From Sellimonas caecigallum (GTDB lineage: Bacteria > Bacillota > Clostridia > Lachnospirales > Lachnospiraceae): a stretch of 64,000 nt of DNA. The translations under genes and the position numbers were made by a program. A model generated the notes under the pieces. That model was not told where the DNA came from. It saw nothing but the letters and a program-made list of their open reading frames with translations, and ran no database searches. Position 1 is the stretch's first letter. Every line of letters begins with the position of its first letter. The stretch is from assembly GCF_045038405.1 (NCBI RefSeq), contig NZ_CP173660.1:2046001-2110000 (forward strand), read 5' to 3'. Below, in pieces: positions 1-9,554 of the stretch.

Positions 1-57
1 ATGAATACAGTAATGTGATAAAATATTTAGAAAAGTGACAGAGGAGGCGCGTACAAT

Positions 58-1329
58 ATGGGAATGACAATGACGCAGAAGATCCTTGCAGCGCATGCGG
101 GACTTGAGTCTGTGGAGGCGGGACAGCTGATCGAAGCGAAATTGGATGTTGTAATGGCGAATGATATTACCGGGCCGATGGCAGTGCCTGTATTCAGAAA
201 GATGGCCGATAAAGTGTTTGACAAAGACAAGGTAGTCCTTGTGCCAGATCATTTTACACCGAACAAGGATATCAAATCTGCCGAGAATTCCAAGTCAATC
301 CGGGAATTTGCAAAAGAACAGGGACTGACCCACTATTATGAGATCGGACAGATGGGAATCGAGCATGCACTTCTCCCGGAAAAAGGAATTACAGTTGCGG
401 GAGAGTGTATCATCGGTGCAGATTCACATACCTGTACATACGGAGCGCTTGGGGCATTCTCTACAGGCGTAGGGACGACAGACATCGCTACCGGCATGGC
501 TATGGGAGAGCTGTGGTTTAAAGTGCCGTCTGCGATTCAGTTTGTGTTGAAAGGAAAACCTGGGAAATTTGTGAGCGGGAAAGATATCATCCTGCACATT
601 ATCGGAAAGATCGGGGTAGACGGAGCGCTCTACAAATCCATGGAATTTGTAGGAGAAGGACTTTCCAATCTTTCGATGGACGACCGGTTTACAATGGCAA
701 ATATGGCCATAGAAGCAGGTGCAAAGAATGGTATTTTCCTTGTGGATGAAAAGGCGGAAGCGTATATGAAAGAACATTCCGAAAAGGAATATAAGATCTA
801 TACTCCGGATGAAGATGCCATCTACGATGAAGTGATCGAGATCGATCTGGCGGAAGTAAGACCGACAGTGGCATTTCCGCATCTTCCGGGGAACGCTCAC
901 ACGATCGATGAGATCGAGGAGATGGAACCGATCCGGATCGACCAGGTAGTCATCGGATCTTGTACGAACGGGCGGATGGAAGACATGAGAAGAGCGGCGG
1001 CTGTCCTGAAAGGACACAAAGTGCATCCGGATGTGAGAGTTATCGTGATTCCAGGGACACAGAAGATTTATAAAGAGTGTCTGAAAGAAGGAATCGCAGA
1101 AATCTTTGTAGATGCGGGATGTGCGTTCAGCACGCCGAGCTGCGGCCCTTGCATGGGCGGACATATGGGTGTTCTGGCGGCAGGAGAGAAATGTGTGTCC
1201 ACTACAAACCGAAATTTTGTAGGAAGGATGGGACATGTGGACTCCCTGATCTATCTGGCCTCTCCGGAGACAGCGGCAGCGAGCGCCATCGCAGGATATA
1301 TTGCAAATCCAGAGAAAGTAGGTGCATAG
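58..1329 (+). CDS. leuC: 3-isopropylmalate dehydratase, large subunit
   Basis: LeuC isomerises 2-isopropylmalate to 3-isopropylmalate in leucine synthesis, as a cytosolic heterodimer with LeuD. The 423-residue product has the three aconitase-type cysteines that hold the 4Fe-4S cluster: C302 in IGSCTNGR, and C362 and C365 in the CGPCMGG region. The length fits the shorter HacA/LeuC class (about 420 residues) rather than the roughly 466-residue enterobacterial form. The start has GAGGAGG 8-10 bases upstream; two further in-frame ATGs follow within five codons, so the exact start is slightly uncertain. leuD begins three bases after the stop, so the two are co-transcribed. Any leuA or leuB would lie outside the window; none is seen here. 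Confidence 0.96.
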   Translation: MGMTMTQKILAAHAGLESVEAGQLIEAKLDVVMANDITGPMAVPVFRKMADKVFDKDKVVLVPDHFTPNKDIKSAENSKSIREFAKEQGLTHYYEIGQMGIEHALLPEKGITVAGECIIGADSHTCTYGALGAFSTGVGTTDIATGMAMGELWFKVPSAIQFVLKGKPGKFVSGKDIILHIIGKIGVDGALYKSMEFVGEGLSNLSMDDRFTMANMAIEAGAKNGIFLVDEKAEAYMKEHSEKEYKIYTPDEDAIYDEVIEIDLAEVRPTVAFPHLPGNAHTIDEIEEMEPIRIDQVVIGSCTNGRMEDMRRAAAVLKGHKVHPDVRVIVIPGTQKIYKECLKEGIAEIFVDAGCAFSTPSCGPCMGGHMGVLAAGEKCVSTTNRNFVGRMGHVDSLIYLASPETAAASAIAGYIANPEKVGA

Positions 1330-1332
1330 AAG

Positions 1333-1836
1333 ATGAAAGCAAAAGGACATGTGTTTAAATACGGGGACAATGTAGATACAGACGTGATCATTCCGGCACG
1401 TTACCTGAATTCTTTTGATGCGAAAGAGTTGGCATCTCATGCCATGGTGGATATTGATCCGGAATTCGCAGGCAAAGTAAAGCCGGGCGATATCATTGTG
1501 GCGAGAAAGAACTTCGGATGCGGATCATCCAGAGAACATGCGCCGCTTTGCCTGAAGACAGCGGGTGTAAGCTGTATCATCGCGGAGACGTTCGCCAGAA
1601 TCTTTTTCCGCAATTCCATCAACATCGGTCTGCCGATCATCGAGTGCAAAGAAGCGGCTATGGAAATTGAAGCCGGCGACGAGGTGGAGATCGATTTTGA
1701 CAGCGGAAAGATTTATGACCGCACGAAAGGAACAGAGTACCAGGGACAGCCGTTTCCGGAATTCATGCAGAAGATCATCTCTGCGGGCGGCCTTGTCAGC
1801 TATACAAATGAAAAAGTAAAAAGCGGTTCAAACTAA
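1333..1836 (+). CDS. leuD: 3-isopropylmalate dehydratase, small subunit
   Basis: LeuD is the swivelling-domain partner of LeuC and completes the isopropylmalate isomerase active site. The 167-residue product carries the family signature GCGSSREHAP at residues 62-71 and the N-terminal DNVDTDVIIPARYL region typical of the short LeuD class. It lies three bases after leuC, an arrangement that supports stoichiometric co-expression. A stem-loop with a T-rich tail follows at about 1853-1886, so the leuCD transcript probably ends before the antiporter gene. Confidence 0.96.
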   Translation: MKAKGHVFKYGDNVDTDVIIPARYLNSFDAKELASHAMVDIDPEFAGKVKPGDIIVARKNFGCGSSREHAPLCLKTAGVSCIIAETFARIFFRNSINIGLPIIECKEAAMEIEAGDEVEIDFDSGKIYDRTKGTEYQGQPFPEFMQKIISAGGLVSYTNEKVKSGSN

Positions 1837-1852
1837 ATGATGGAAAACTACG

Positions 1853-1886
1853 AGGCGCAGCATTTATGAAGTGTTGCGCCTGTTTT
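1853..1886 (+). terminator. intrinsic terminator after leuCD
   Basis: A 10-bp stem (AGGCGCAGCA at 1853-1862 with TGTTGCGCCT at 1872-1881, one G-T pair) is followed by GTTTT. The U-tract is short. Confidence 0.65.
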
Positions 1887-1924
1887 CGACATAGAAGATA
1901 ATTTACAGTGAAAGGGGAAACATT

Positions 1925-3235
1925 ATGAATGAAAAACAGACAAAGGGGAATGCGGCAGCGCTCCTGCCAATCGGAGTATTCCTTGTCATATTTTTGGGAT
2001 CCGGGTTTATCACGGGGGATTTCTACGCGATGCCTGCGATCCTTGCATTCCTGATCGCTCTGTTTGTGGCGTTTATCCAGGACAGAAAACATGATTTCAA
2101 TCAAAAGATCCATATTATCGCACAGGGAGTGGGAGAGGACAATATCATTACGATGTGTCTGATCTTCCTCTGTGCGGGCGGATTTTCCGGAGCAGTGACG
2201 GCAGCCGGGGGAGCAGACAGTACAGTAAATCTGGGACTTTCTATTCTTCCGCCTAATATTGCAGTTGTGGGATTATTTTTGATCGGATGCTTTATTTCCG
2301 TCTCAATGGGAACGTCCATGGGGACGATCGCCGCGTTGGCTCCCATCGCCGTAGGTATCAGTGAGAAGACAGGATTTGCTCTTCCGATATGTATCGGAGC
2401 AGTCGTGTGCGGAGCGATGTTTGGAGACAATCTTTCCATGATTTCCGATACGACGATCGCGGCAGTCAAGACACAGGGATGTGAGATGAAGGACAAGTTC
2501 CGTGAGAATTTTCTTATTGTCCTTCCGGCAGCCATTGTCACAATCCTCATCTTTTTCGTCCTGACAGCAGGAGGGGAATATAAGGCCACAGAAGAGTTGT
2601 CTTACAATATCTGGAAAGTAATGCCGTATCTGGTCGTTTTAGTTGGCGCTCTGATCGGATTTAATGTATTTCTCGTTCTGATGACCGGTACTGTCCTGTC
2701 TTTGATCATCGGAGCCGTATCTGGATCCATCGCTTTGTCAGACCTGTTTCGGGTAGTGGCGCAGGGGGCGGACGGAACTGGCGGTATCATGGGGATGTAT
2801 GATATCACGGTCATTTCCATCGTCGTAGCGTGTATCGTGTCGCTTGTAAAAGAAATGGGCGGGATCACATTTATACTGAACCTGATCCGCAAGAATATCC
2901 GCGGACAAAAGGGAGGAGAATTCGGGATTGCAGGTCTTGCTCTTCTTGTGGATATGTGTACGGCGAACAATACGGTGGCTATCGTCATGGCCGGCCCTAT
3001 CGCAAAGGAGATCAGCCAGGAATTTGGGATCGACAAGAAGCGTTCCGCGTCTCTCCTGGATATTTTCACTTCCGTAGGGCAGGGGCTCATACCGTACGGA
3101 GCTCAGCTTCTGTCTGCAGCAACCCTGACACAGATTACACCGTTTGAGATCATGCCATATCTGTACTATCCGATTCTGATGGCGGTAAGCTCCGTCTTTT
3201 TCATCCTTTTCCGGAGAAGAAAAACGGAGATTTAG
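1925..3235 (+). CDS. NhaC-family Na+/H+ antiporter
   Basis: A 436-residue integral membrane protein with about 11-12 hydrophobic segments along its whole length. The block GDNLSMISDTTIAAVKTQG is the conserved NhaC-family motif, here near residues 165-185. NhaC antiporters exchange Na+ for H+ across the cytoplasmic membrane; some relatives exchange organic acids instead (for example malate/lactate), so the substrate is inferred only from family. A good ribosome binding site (AAAGGGG) precedes the ATG. It stands alone between the leuCD terminator and the promoter of thrC, in the same direction. The C-terminal RRRK tail suggests a cytoplasmic end. Confidence 0.85.
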   Translation: MNEKQTKGNAAALLPIGVFLVIFLGSGFITGDFYAMPAILAFLIALFVAFIQDRKHDFNQKIHIIAQGVGEDNIITMCLIFLCAGGFSGAVTAAGGADSTVNLGLSILPPNIAVVGLFLIGCFISVSMGTSMGTIAALAPIAVGISEKTGFALPICIGAVVCGAMFGDNLSMISDTTIAAVKTQGCEMKDKFRENFLIVLPAAIVTILIFFVLTAGGEYKATEELSYNIWKVMPYLVVLVGALIGFNVFLVLMTGTVLSLIIGAVSGSIALSDLFRVVAQGADGTGGIMGMYDITVISIVVACIVSLVKEMGGITFILNLIRKNIRGQKGGEFGIAGLALLVDMCTANNTVAIVMAGPIAKEISQEFGIDKKRSASLLDIFTSVGQGLIPYGAQLLSAATLTQITPFEIMPYLYYPILMAVSSVFFILFRRRKTEI

Positions 3236-3256
3236 CATGATAAAGCGATAAAGCGA

Positions 3257-3285
3257 TTGAATTCCAGCGAGGAATGTGGTATAAT
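3257..3285 (+). promoter_or_regulatory. sigma-A promoter of thrC
   Basis: TTGAAT at 3257-3262, a 17-bp spacer, and TATAAT at 3280-3285 with an extended -10 (TGG just upstream). It lies about 50 bases before the thrC start. Confidence 0.8.
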
Positions 3286-3333
3286 TCCCGACAAAATCGT
3301 GTGTTTGCTACGCATCAATGAGGAGGAGATGCT

Positions 3334-4827
3334 ATGGAGTTGTTTTATAAAAGTACAAGAAATGAAAATGTGATGCTGACGGCATCGGAAGCGATACTGA
3401 AAGGGCTCTCCGACGAAGGAGGACTTTTTGTGCCGGACAGGATTCCGATACTTCCAGTGGGCATGGAAGAGTTAAAAGAGATGGATTACAGGGAGACTGC
3501 ATACGTGGTCATGAAGCAATTTCTCACTGACTTCACAGAGGAAGAATTAAAAAGCTGTATTAAGAACGCATATGATGAAAAATTTGATACGGAGGAGATC
3601 GCGCCGCTTGCAAAAGTGGATGAGGTCTATTACCTGGAGTTGTTCCACGGTGCGACGATCGCCTTCAAAGATATGGCGCTTTCTATTCTTCCTCATCTTT
3701 TGACGACGGCGGCCAGAAAAAATAATGTCAAAAATGAGATCGTGATCCTTACAGCAACATCCGGAGACACAGGGAAGGCAGCCCTGGCGGGATTCGCTGA
3801 TGTGGAAGGCACAAAGATCATCGTCTTTTATCCGAAGGACGGAGTCAGTGAAGTGCAAAAACTTCAGATGGTCACACAGAAGGGGGACAATACTGCAGTA
3901 GTAGCAATCCATGGAAACTTTGACCAGGCCCAGAGCGGTGTAAAGGCTATGTTTGAAGATAAAGAGATGAAGGAAAAGATGGAGAAAGCAGGATATCAGT
4001 TCTCCTCGGCTAATTCCATCAATGTGGGACGACTTGTACCGCAGATCGTCTACTACGTCTACGCCTACGCTAAACTTTTGAAAAACGGAGAAATCCAGGA
4101 AGGGGAAAAGATCAATGTGGTAGTTCCGACGGGCAATTTTGGCAATATTCTTGCAGCCTGGTTTGCCGGGCAGATGGGTATTCCGATTGCAAAGCTTATC
4201 TGCGCATCCAACGAAAACAAAGTGTTGTTTGACTTTTTTGATACCGGCGTCTATGACCGTAACCGGACATTCATTTTAACGGAATCGCCTTCTATGGATA
4301 TTCTGATTTCCAGCAATCTGGAACGCCTGATCTATCTGGTTTCCGGAAGAAACACTGGAAAAAACAGAGAGCTGATGGAGGAATTAAAAGAAAAGGGCAG
4401 GTATGCCATCAGTGACAAGATGAAGGCAGAACTATCTGGTTTTGCTGCAGGATATGCCTCCGAAGAAGAGATGAGGCATGCCATCCATGATACGTACAGG
4501 AATACTGGATATGTATTGGATCCTCATACTGCCGTGGCGTCTGCGGTATATAAAAAATACCGGAAGGAAAGCGGGGACGAGACAAAGACGGTCATTGCTT
4601 CCACAGCAAGTCCATATAAATTTGCAAAAAGTGTTCTCCATGCAATCGATCCGGACAAATATGCCGGAAAAAGCGGACTCTCCCTGATGGACGACTTGAA
4701 AGAAGTGTCCATGACAGAGATTCCAAAGGCGGCGGAGGAGATACGCAATGCACCGATCCGTCACACGGCAGAATGTGATGTGTGCGATATGAAAAAAACA
4801 GTGGAAGAAATATTGGGATTGAGGTAA
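3334..4827 (+). CDS. thrC: threonine synthase
   Basis: ThrC converts O-phosphohomoserine to threonine using pyridoxal phosphate. The 497-residue product has the full ThrC layout: an N-terminal MELFYKSTRN segment, the PLP-lysine motif AFKDMA (K112), and the glycine-rich phosphate-binding VPTGNFGN loop. The length and N-terminal extension fit the fungal/clostridial (class 2) type of about 460-510 residues. AGGAGGAGA lies upstream of the ATG. It has its own strong promoter and is followed after six bases by a small membrane protein that is probably co-transcribed. Confidence 0.96.
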   Translation: MELFYKSTRNENVMLTASEAILKGLSDEGGLFVPDRIPILPVGMEELKEMDYRETAYVVMKQFLTDFTEEELKSCIKNAYDEKFDTEEIAPLAKVDEVYYLELFHGATIAFKDMALSILPHLLTTAARKNNVKNEIVILTATSGDTGKAALAGFADVEGTKIIVFYPKDGVSEVQKLQMVTQKGDNTAVVAIHGNFDQAQSGVKAMFEDKEMKEKMEKAGYQFSSANSINVGRLVPQIVYYVYAYAKLLKNGEIQEGEKINVVVPTGNFGNILAAWFAGQMGIPIAKLICASNENKVLFDFFDTGVYDRNRTFILTESPSMDILISSNLERLIYLVSGRNTGKNRELMEELKEKGRYAISDKMKAELSGFAAGYASEEEMRHAIHDTYRNTGYVLDPHTAVASAVYKKYRKESGDETKTVIASTASPYKFAKSVLHAIDPDKYAGKSGLSLMDDLKEVSMTEIPKAAEEIRNAPIRHTAECDVCDMKKTVEEILGLR

Positions 4828-4833
4828 TCATTT

Positions 4834-5187
4834 ATGAACAGTTTTGATTTGATATGGGGAATCGTAGGAACGGTCTGTGGGATTTACTGTATCGTGGGAT
4901 GGTACCGGATGGTAAAAAAAGGGATCATTTGTACGACTGTACTCCTTCCAAAGGATATCAATGTAAGAAAATGTAAAAATCAGGAAGAATACCGGAAAAA
5001 GGCTGCGCCGAAACTTTTGGTTCTAGGGATTGCACTTCTGATTGTCGGAATCTTTGATTTTGTGACAACGTATACGGAGACGAGAACAAATCTTGGAGTG
5101 TGGATTTCCCTTGGGATTCTGCTTATTGTTCTTATATGGTTTATGATCACTACTTCGAGGCTGCGAAAAGAATATTTTGATATGTAA
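4834..5187 (+). CDS. small membrane protein of unknown function
   Basis: A 117-residue protein with three predicted membrane segments: about residues 6-24, 50-70 and 82-103. Between the first and second is a hydrophilic stretch with several lysines and cysteines (around KCKNQEEYRKKA). I do not recognise a named family with confidence; it resembles the small DUF3784-like clostridial membrane proteins in architecture only. It begins six bases after the thrC stop and is followed by a terminator, so it is the last gene of the thrC transcript. Nothing in the sequence ties it functionally to threonine synthesis. Confidence 0.8.
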   Translation: MNSFDLIWGIVGTVCGIYCIVGWYRMVKKGIICTTVLLPKDINVRKCKNQEEYRKKAAPKLLVLGIALLIVGIFDFVTTYTETRTNLGVWISLGILLIVLIWFMITTSRLRKEYFDM

Positions 5188-5192
5188 TGTAT

Positions 5193-5216
5193 GGGGGCTC
5201 AACAGAGCTCCCTTTT
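5193..5216 (+). terminator. intrinsic terminator of thrC operon
   Basis: Stem GGGGGCTC (5193-5200), loop AACA, stem GAGCTCCC (5205-5212), then TTTT. Confidence 0.8.
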
Positions 5217-5239
5217 GTTATCCACGTGGGTATTGCGTA

Positions 5240-5268
5240 TTGTGGAGAGGAAGGGAAAAGGGTATAAT
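5240..5268 (+). promoter_or_regulatory. promoter of the moxR cassette
   Basis: TTGTGG (5240-5245), 17-bp spacer, TATAAT (5263-5268), about 24 bases before the moxR start. Confidence 0.7.
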
Positions 5269-5291
5269 GAAAATAAAAAGGGAGAAAACAT

Positions 5292-6248
5292 ATGGGGAAA
5301 GAATATCAAGAAAATGCTGCGGCAGCAGTCATTGAAGAAGTCAATAAGGCAGTCATAGGAAAAGAGGAATGTGTAACGAAGGTCATGGCGGCTATTTTGG
5401 CGGGAGGCCATGTATTGATTGAGGATATTCCGGGAGTCGGAAAGACAACCATGGCGATGGCTTTTTCAAAATGCATGGGGCTTGACAGAAACCGGGTACA
5501 GTTTACTCCCGATGTCCTTCCGGCGGATATCGTGGGATTTTCCCTGTATGACAAAATCACAGGAAAATTTACCTATCAGCCTGGAGCCGTCATGTGCAAC
5601 TTGTTTCTGGCAGACGAGATCAACAGAACATCCCCAAAGACACAGTCTGCACTTCTGGAAGTGATGGAAGAAGGTACTGTAACGGTAGACCAGATTACAA
5701 GAAAAGTCCCGGATCCGTTCATTGTCATTGCTACAGAGAACCCATATGGTTCCGCGGGAACGCAGATGCTTCCGGAATCACAGCTTGACCGTTTCATGAT
5801 CTGCATTTCTATGGGATATCCGGATATTCAGACAGAGATCGATATCGTGAAGGGGAATCAGAAAGGAAATCCGGTGGAACAGATCCGTCCTATCATCGGA
5901 AAACAGATGTTGATCGAAATGTGCAGTGAAGTGGAGGATATCTATATGCATGATGCGATCTATGACTATATCGGGAGGCTTATCGGTGCTACAAGAGAAC
6001 ATCCTATGGTTCGTATGGGGATAAGCCCTCGGGGAACCATTGCCCTTGCCAAAGTGACGAAGGCCATGGCATACCTGAGCGGAAGAGATTACTGTATTCC
6101 GCAGGACGTTGCCGAAATTTTCCCGAATGTGGCAGTCCACCGTATTTTTGTAAACGCCAAGGCAAGGGCCGTACAGATAACGTCACGGGATGTGATAAAG
6201 GAAGTCTTGGCAAAGACGGAGAAGCCGTCTGTGAGGAAAGGACACTGA
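5292..6248 (+). CDS. MoxR-family AAA+ ATPase
   Basis: A 318-residue AAA+ ATPase. Walker A is GVGKTT (catalytic lysine K51), Walker B is LFLADEINR around residue 110, and the sensor region ATENPYGSAGT with the following LPESQLDRF (arginine finger area) is typical of MoxR. MoxR proteins act as chaperone-like ATPases that usually assist DUF58/von Willebrand-like partners. Here the DUF58 gene starts two bases after the stop and a transglutaminase-like gene follows, the classic three-gene cassette. The start has GGGAGAA upstream. The client process is unknown; a role in envelope assembly or stress is suggested for some homologues. Confidence 0.93.
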   Translation: MGKEYQENAAAAVIEEVNKAVIGKEECVTKVMAAILAGGHVLIEDIPGVGKTTMAMAFSKCMGLDRNRVQFTPDVLPADIVGFSLYDKITGKFTYQPGAVMCNLFLADEINRTSPKTQSALLEVMEEGTVTVDQITRKVPDPFIVIATENPYGSAGTQMLPESQLDRFMICISMGYPDIQTEIDIVKGNQKGNPVEQIRPIIGKQMLIEMCSEVEDIYMHDAIYDYIGRLIGATREHPMVRMGISPRGTIALAKVTKAMAYLSGRDYCIPQDVAEIFPNVAVHRIFVNAKARAVQITSRDVIKEVLAKTEKPSVRKGH

Positions 6249-6250
6249 AT

Positions 6251-7318
6251 ATGAAAAAGGCCGTATATTTCAGCATTATGCTTCTTACCGTTTATCTGAA
6301 TCTTGTATATGAATGGGAAGAAGGGACTTCCGTTCTTTCCGTGGAGATTCTCTTCCTTTTGTTTCTGTATGGAACGGTGCGGTTATGGAAGGGGAAGATT
6401 GCTGTTCTGCCTGTGGGAGGATTTCAGATCGCAGAGGAAGGAGAGAATTTGGATATCCCCTTTATTGTAGAAAACAGGGGAAAGGTGCGTACACCGGATA
6501 TCCGGTTCCGGATCAGAGGACAAAAATTTTTCGTAAACAGCCTGGGGAAAAGAAGAAAACAGACGGTTCTCTGTCCTTTCGAGGCGGAAGGGTGTGGCAG
6601 ACAGATACTTTTGCCGGAAAAAATCTGTGCGGCGGACGCCCTTGGAATGTTCTGGATTCCCCTTCGGAAAGCAGAGAGGGAGGCTGCAGAAATCCGCGTA
6701 ATACCGAAGTGTTACCCTGTGTTTGCAGAGATTACCAAGGCGACCCGAAATTTTCTTGTGGAAAGTGATGAGTACGACAAAGACCGGGGCGGGGACGATA
6801 GTTCCGAGGTGTTTGACGTCCGTTCTTATCGTCCGGGGGACAGGATTTCAAGAATTCACTGGAAGCTGAGCGCACGATCAGATGAGCTTTACATGAAGGA
6901 GTTCAGCTGTCCCATCGGCGCTTCGGTTATTCTCTTTCTTGGACGGAAAGATGAGGAAAAGGGAGAGGAGAATCAGCAGGACTTTCTCCGGATAGCCGTG
7001 TCGGCGGGACGGGCCATACTTGACGAGGAATGTTGGTTTTATACTGTCTGGAAGGAGAAGCGTACGGGCAGGTGGGTGCGCAGATTGATCAAAGACGAAG
7101 AAACGTATTATGAATGGCTTGTAGCGCTTGCAGGAGTCGGAGTGTCTGATTTTGACCGGATCGACGAGGAAGAGTACAGACACGAGTTTCACGAACCGTA
7201 TCGATCGGCCCTCTTTGTTCAGGATAACCTGACCATCAGTGGGACGTTCCAGGAGGAAATCCGGTTCCAGCGGGACAAGGTAAAAGAAAAACTGGCAGAA
7301 ACTGTACTGATTATTTAA
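6251..7318 (+). CDS. DUF58 domain-containing membrane protein
   Basis: A 355-residue protein with two N-terminal hydrophobic segments (about residues 1-20 and 25-42) followed by a soluble beta-rich region. The DUF58 core motif RSYRPGDRISRIHWKLSAR starts at residue 191 and is fully intact. DUF58 proteins pair with MoxR ATPases and a membrane transglutaminase-like protein; the exact biochemical role is not established. The gene sits between moxR (2-bp gap) and the transglutaminase gene (12-bp gap), which strongly implies one transcript and one complex. Confidence 0.9.
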   Translation: MKKAVYFSIMLLTVYLNLVYEWEEGTSVLSVEILFLLFLYGTVRLWKGKIAVLPVGGFQIAEEGENLDIPFIVENRGKVRTPDIRFRIRGQKFFVNSLGKRRKQTVLCPFEAEGCGRQILLPEKICAADALGMFWIPLRKAEREAAEIRVIPKCYPVFAEITKATRNFLVESDEYDKDRGGDDSSEVFDVRSYRPGDRISRIHWKLSARSDELYMKEFSCPIGASVILFLGRKDEEKGEENQQDFLRIAVSAGRAILDEECWFYTVWKEKRTGRWVRRLIKDEETYYEWLVALAGVGVSDFDRIDEEEYRHEFHEPYRSALFVQDNLTISGTFQEEIRFQRDKVKEKLAETVLII

Positions 7319-7330
7319 GACAGGGGAAAT

Positions 7331-9547
7331 ATGAGTAAAAAGAGAAAAAAACAACAGACAACGATCCAGCAGGGGCTGATGAGCCTTTTTGCGGCCGCAG
7401 CTGCCGGCATGGCGTTGATTCGGGCGGTAGTCTCCGTGACCGGATTTTACTTTTTTGTTCCGGTCATCATGTTAGGGACTGTGATTGGGATGGCCGCCTG
7501 GCTTCCATATGTGCTGACAAGACAGAAGAAACTATGTATTCTGCTTGGAGTGGCTCCTTTTGCGGTAATATCTGTACTTTTGAGAGGAAAGCTATGGAAC
7601 ATCCTTGCAGATGGGATCGTTCTGCCGATTTTTGAAAGTATGGATACTTATTTTCGGAATAATATGTATCCGGCAAAAAAGGTGTCCGCTTTTGGGACGG
7701 TGGAAATGACTTTCGGAATATTGTTTCTCTGCCTTGCCATCCTGTGTTTACTGATGATTCTCTGGGGGTATCGGGGGCAAAAAGTGACCGGGATCCTTCT
7801 TGTGGGATGTATCTGCGCACTTCCGTTTTTGACAGGAAATACACTGGATGGAGCTGGAGCGCTGGCGGCGGGTCTTTCGGTGCTGTTCCTCGTCATGCCA
7901 GACCGGAAAAGGGCTGGCTGGTATGTGATAGTCACAGCTGCGGCTGCCGTCTTTGCGGGAATGTTTTTCCCGAGGATCGTGTTGGATCAGATATTTCAAA
8001 ACCCGGTTCCGATCTGGGAATATGCAGAGTCTTTTGTTTACGGGGACACGGCGGCAGGAGGCGTGTCGGACGGTCGGCTTGGAGATGTGGAAGAAGTGAG
8101 AGAGAGCGGGAGAGATCAGCTGGAGATTGTCCTTTCAGAGTTTCCAGAGCAGACATTGTATCTTCGGGGATACGTCGGCGTAGTCTATGAAGATAATGAG
8201 TGGAAAAGAACCCGTGATACAGGAGGACTGGGGGAAAATGAGCTGGCCAGGCAGAGAGAAAGGGAGTTCACACGGGCTTCGGACAATGCGGGATATTATG
8301 GATGGCAGACGATGAAAACAGAGATCCGAAGGATTGGGGCAAACAGCAGATATGCATACATTCCGTATATCAGCAGAGGAGATCAGTCATACTATTATGA
8401 TCTGTATGCAGAAGGGAATGCCTCAGACTACGAGGCGGACACTGTGCTTGTGCAGGAAGTGACAGATCTGGAATATTTCCCTTCTTTTGAAGATACAGGC
8501 GAGGATCAGGAGTATCTGGAAGCCATAAGAGATCTTTATACGGAAGTGCCAAAGGAGACGGAACAGCTTTTTGATGATATGGCAGGAAGCGTGTACGAGA
8601 CAGATATTGTTTCCATGGCCGGAAATATCCGCGATCAGCTGGGAAATATGGCTATTTATACGAAAAGCCCGGGAAGGACGCCTAGAGGGGAAGATTTTCT
8701 TACATGGTTTGTGGAAAATCAGAAGGGCTACTGTGTCCATTTTGCATCCGCAGGAGTCATGCTGTTTCGCATCAATGATGTCCCTGCACGTTTTGTATCG
8801 GGGTATGTGGCCAGACCGGAACAGTTTGAAGAGACAGAGGACGGAACATACAAAGCGGTGCTTGACGACAGCATGGCACATGCATGGCCAGAAATCTATG
8901 TGGATGGACTTGGGTGGATGCCTGTGGAAGTGACTCCTTCTGCCGGGATACCTGCTGGAATATCGCAGGAGAATGGACAGGCCGAGACGCCGCAGGAGCC
9001 AGATACGCCATCGCCTCAGGACATACCGGAACAGCCTTCGGAAGTTCCTCAGACGGATCCGGCTGCCACATCGGAGGATGATCCGGGGCAGAATACGGAA
9101 AATCCTGGAAGCGGTATCTCTGTGCGGGAAAAAAGAAATCTGTATGCTTCATGCGGAATCGGGATTTTGCTTGTAGGAGTTGGTGCCGCAGCTGTTCTCC
9201 TTCGTGAGCGGAGGTGGCGAAAACTCAGGAAGAACCGGGACAAACAAGGACACTACCTAGATATATACAGATTCCTTTTCGATCTGCTTTCCTGGAAGCA
9301 AAAGGGGAAAGAACTTTCGGAAGACGTGCAGGAGACGGCTGAGATACTGGAAAAAATATATGGGATCCCACGGGAAGAAAGTGAGGTTGTTCTGGAAAAA
9401 GCCTACGAGATTGTTTTTGGAAATGGAAAAGCAAACCGACAGCAGCAGAGAAATCTCTGGAAAATATGTGAAAACGTCAGAAAGCAAATACAAAGAAATC
9501 TCAGCTTTTCGGAAAAGATTTCCTTTCTTTACAGGAAAGGATTTTAA
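7331..9547 (+). CDS. TgpA-like transglutaminase domain membrane protein
   Basis: A 738-residue protein. The first 210 residues contain about six membrane segments. An extracellular region follows with a transglutaminase core: cysteine C468 in KGYCVHFA and histidine H517 in MAHAWPEIY. The strand that usually supplies the third catalytic residue reads WMPVEVTP, with Glu where many relatives have Asp. A Pro/Glu/Gln-rich linker (about 545-590), a last membrane segment (about 605-625) and a charged cytoplasmic tail complete it. The architecture matches TgpA/YebA. It is the third gene of the moxR-DUF58 cassette. The crosslinking or protease activity and its substrate are not known. Confidence 0.88.
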   Translation: MSKKRKKQQTTIQQGLMSLFAAAAAGMALIRAVVSVTGFYFFVPVIMLGTVIGMAAWLPYVLTRQKKLCILLGVAPFAVISVLLRGKLWNILADGIVLPIFESMDTYFRNNMYPAKKVSAFGTVEMTFGILFLCLAILCLLMILWGYRGQKVTGILLVGCICALPFLTGNTLDGAGALAAGLSVLFLVMPDRKRAGWYVIVTAAAAVFAGMFFPRIVLDQIFQNPVPIWEYAESFVYGDTAAGGVSDGRLGDVEEVRESGRDQLEIVLSEFPEQTLYLRGYVGVVYEDNEWKRTRDTGGLGENELARQREREFTRASDNAGYYGWQTMKTEIRRIGANSRYAYIPYISRGDQSYYYDLYAEGNASDYEADTVLVQEVTDLEYFPSFEDTGEDQEYLEAIRDLYTEVPKETEQLFDDMAGSVYETDIVSMAGNIRDQLGNMAIYTKSPGRTPRGEDFLTWFVENQKGYCVHFASAGVMLFRINDVPARFVSGYVARPEQFEETEDGTYKAVLDDSMAHAWPEIYVDGLGWMPVEVTPSAGIPAGISQENGQAETPQEPDTPSPQDIPEQPSEVPQTDPAATSEDDPGQNTENPGSGISVREKRNLYASCGIGILLVGVGAAAVLLRERRWRKLRKNRDKQGHYLDIYRFLFDLLSWKQKGKELSEDVQETAEILEKIYGIPREESEVVLEKAYEIVFGNGKANRQQQRNLWKICENVRKQIQRNLSFSEKISFLYRKGF
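9521..9545 (+). terminator. possible terminator at the end of the moxR cassette
   Basis: Stem TCCTTTC (9521-9527) and GAAAGGA (9535-9541) then TTTT; it overlaps the stop codon region. The stem is only seven pairs and AT-rich, so it is weak. Confidence 0.4.
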
Positions 9548-9554
9548 ATAAATA

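Noticed and set aside
424..1440. Long open frame on the minus strand opposite leuC
   Set aside because: It overlaps a complete leuC with all catalytic cysteines; the translation is rich in Cys, His and Arg as expected of an antisense shadow and shows no domain.
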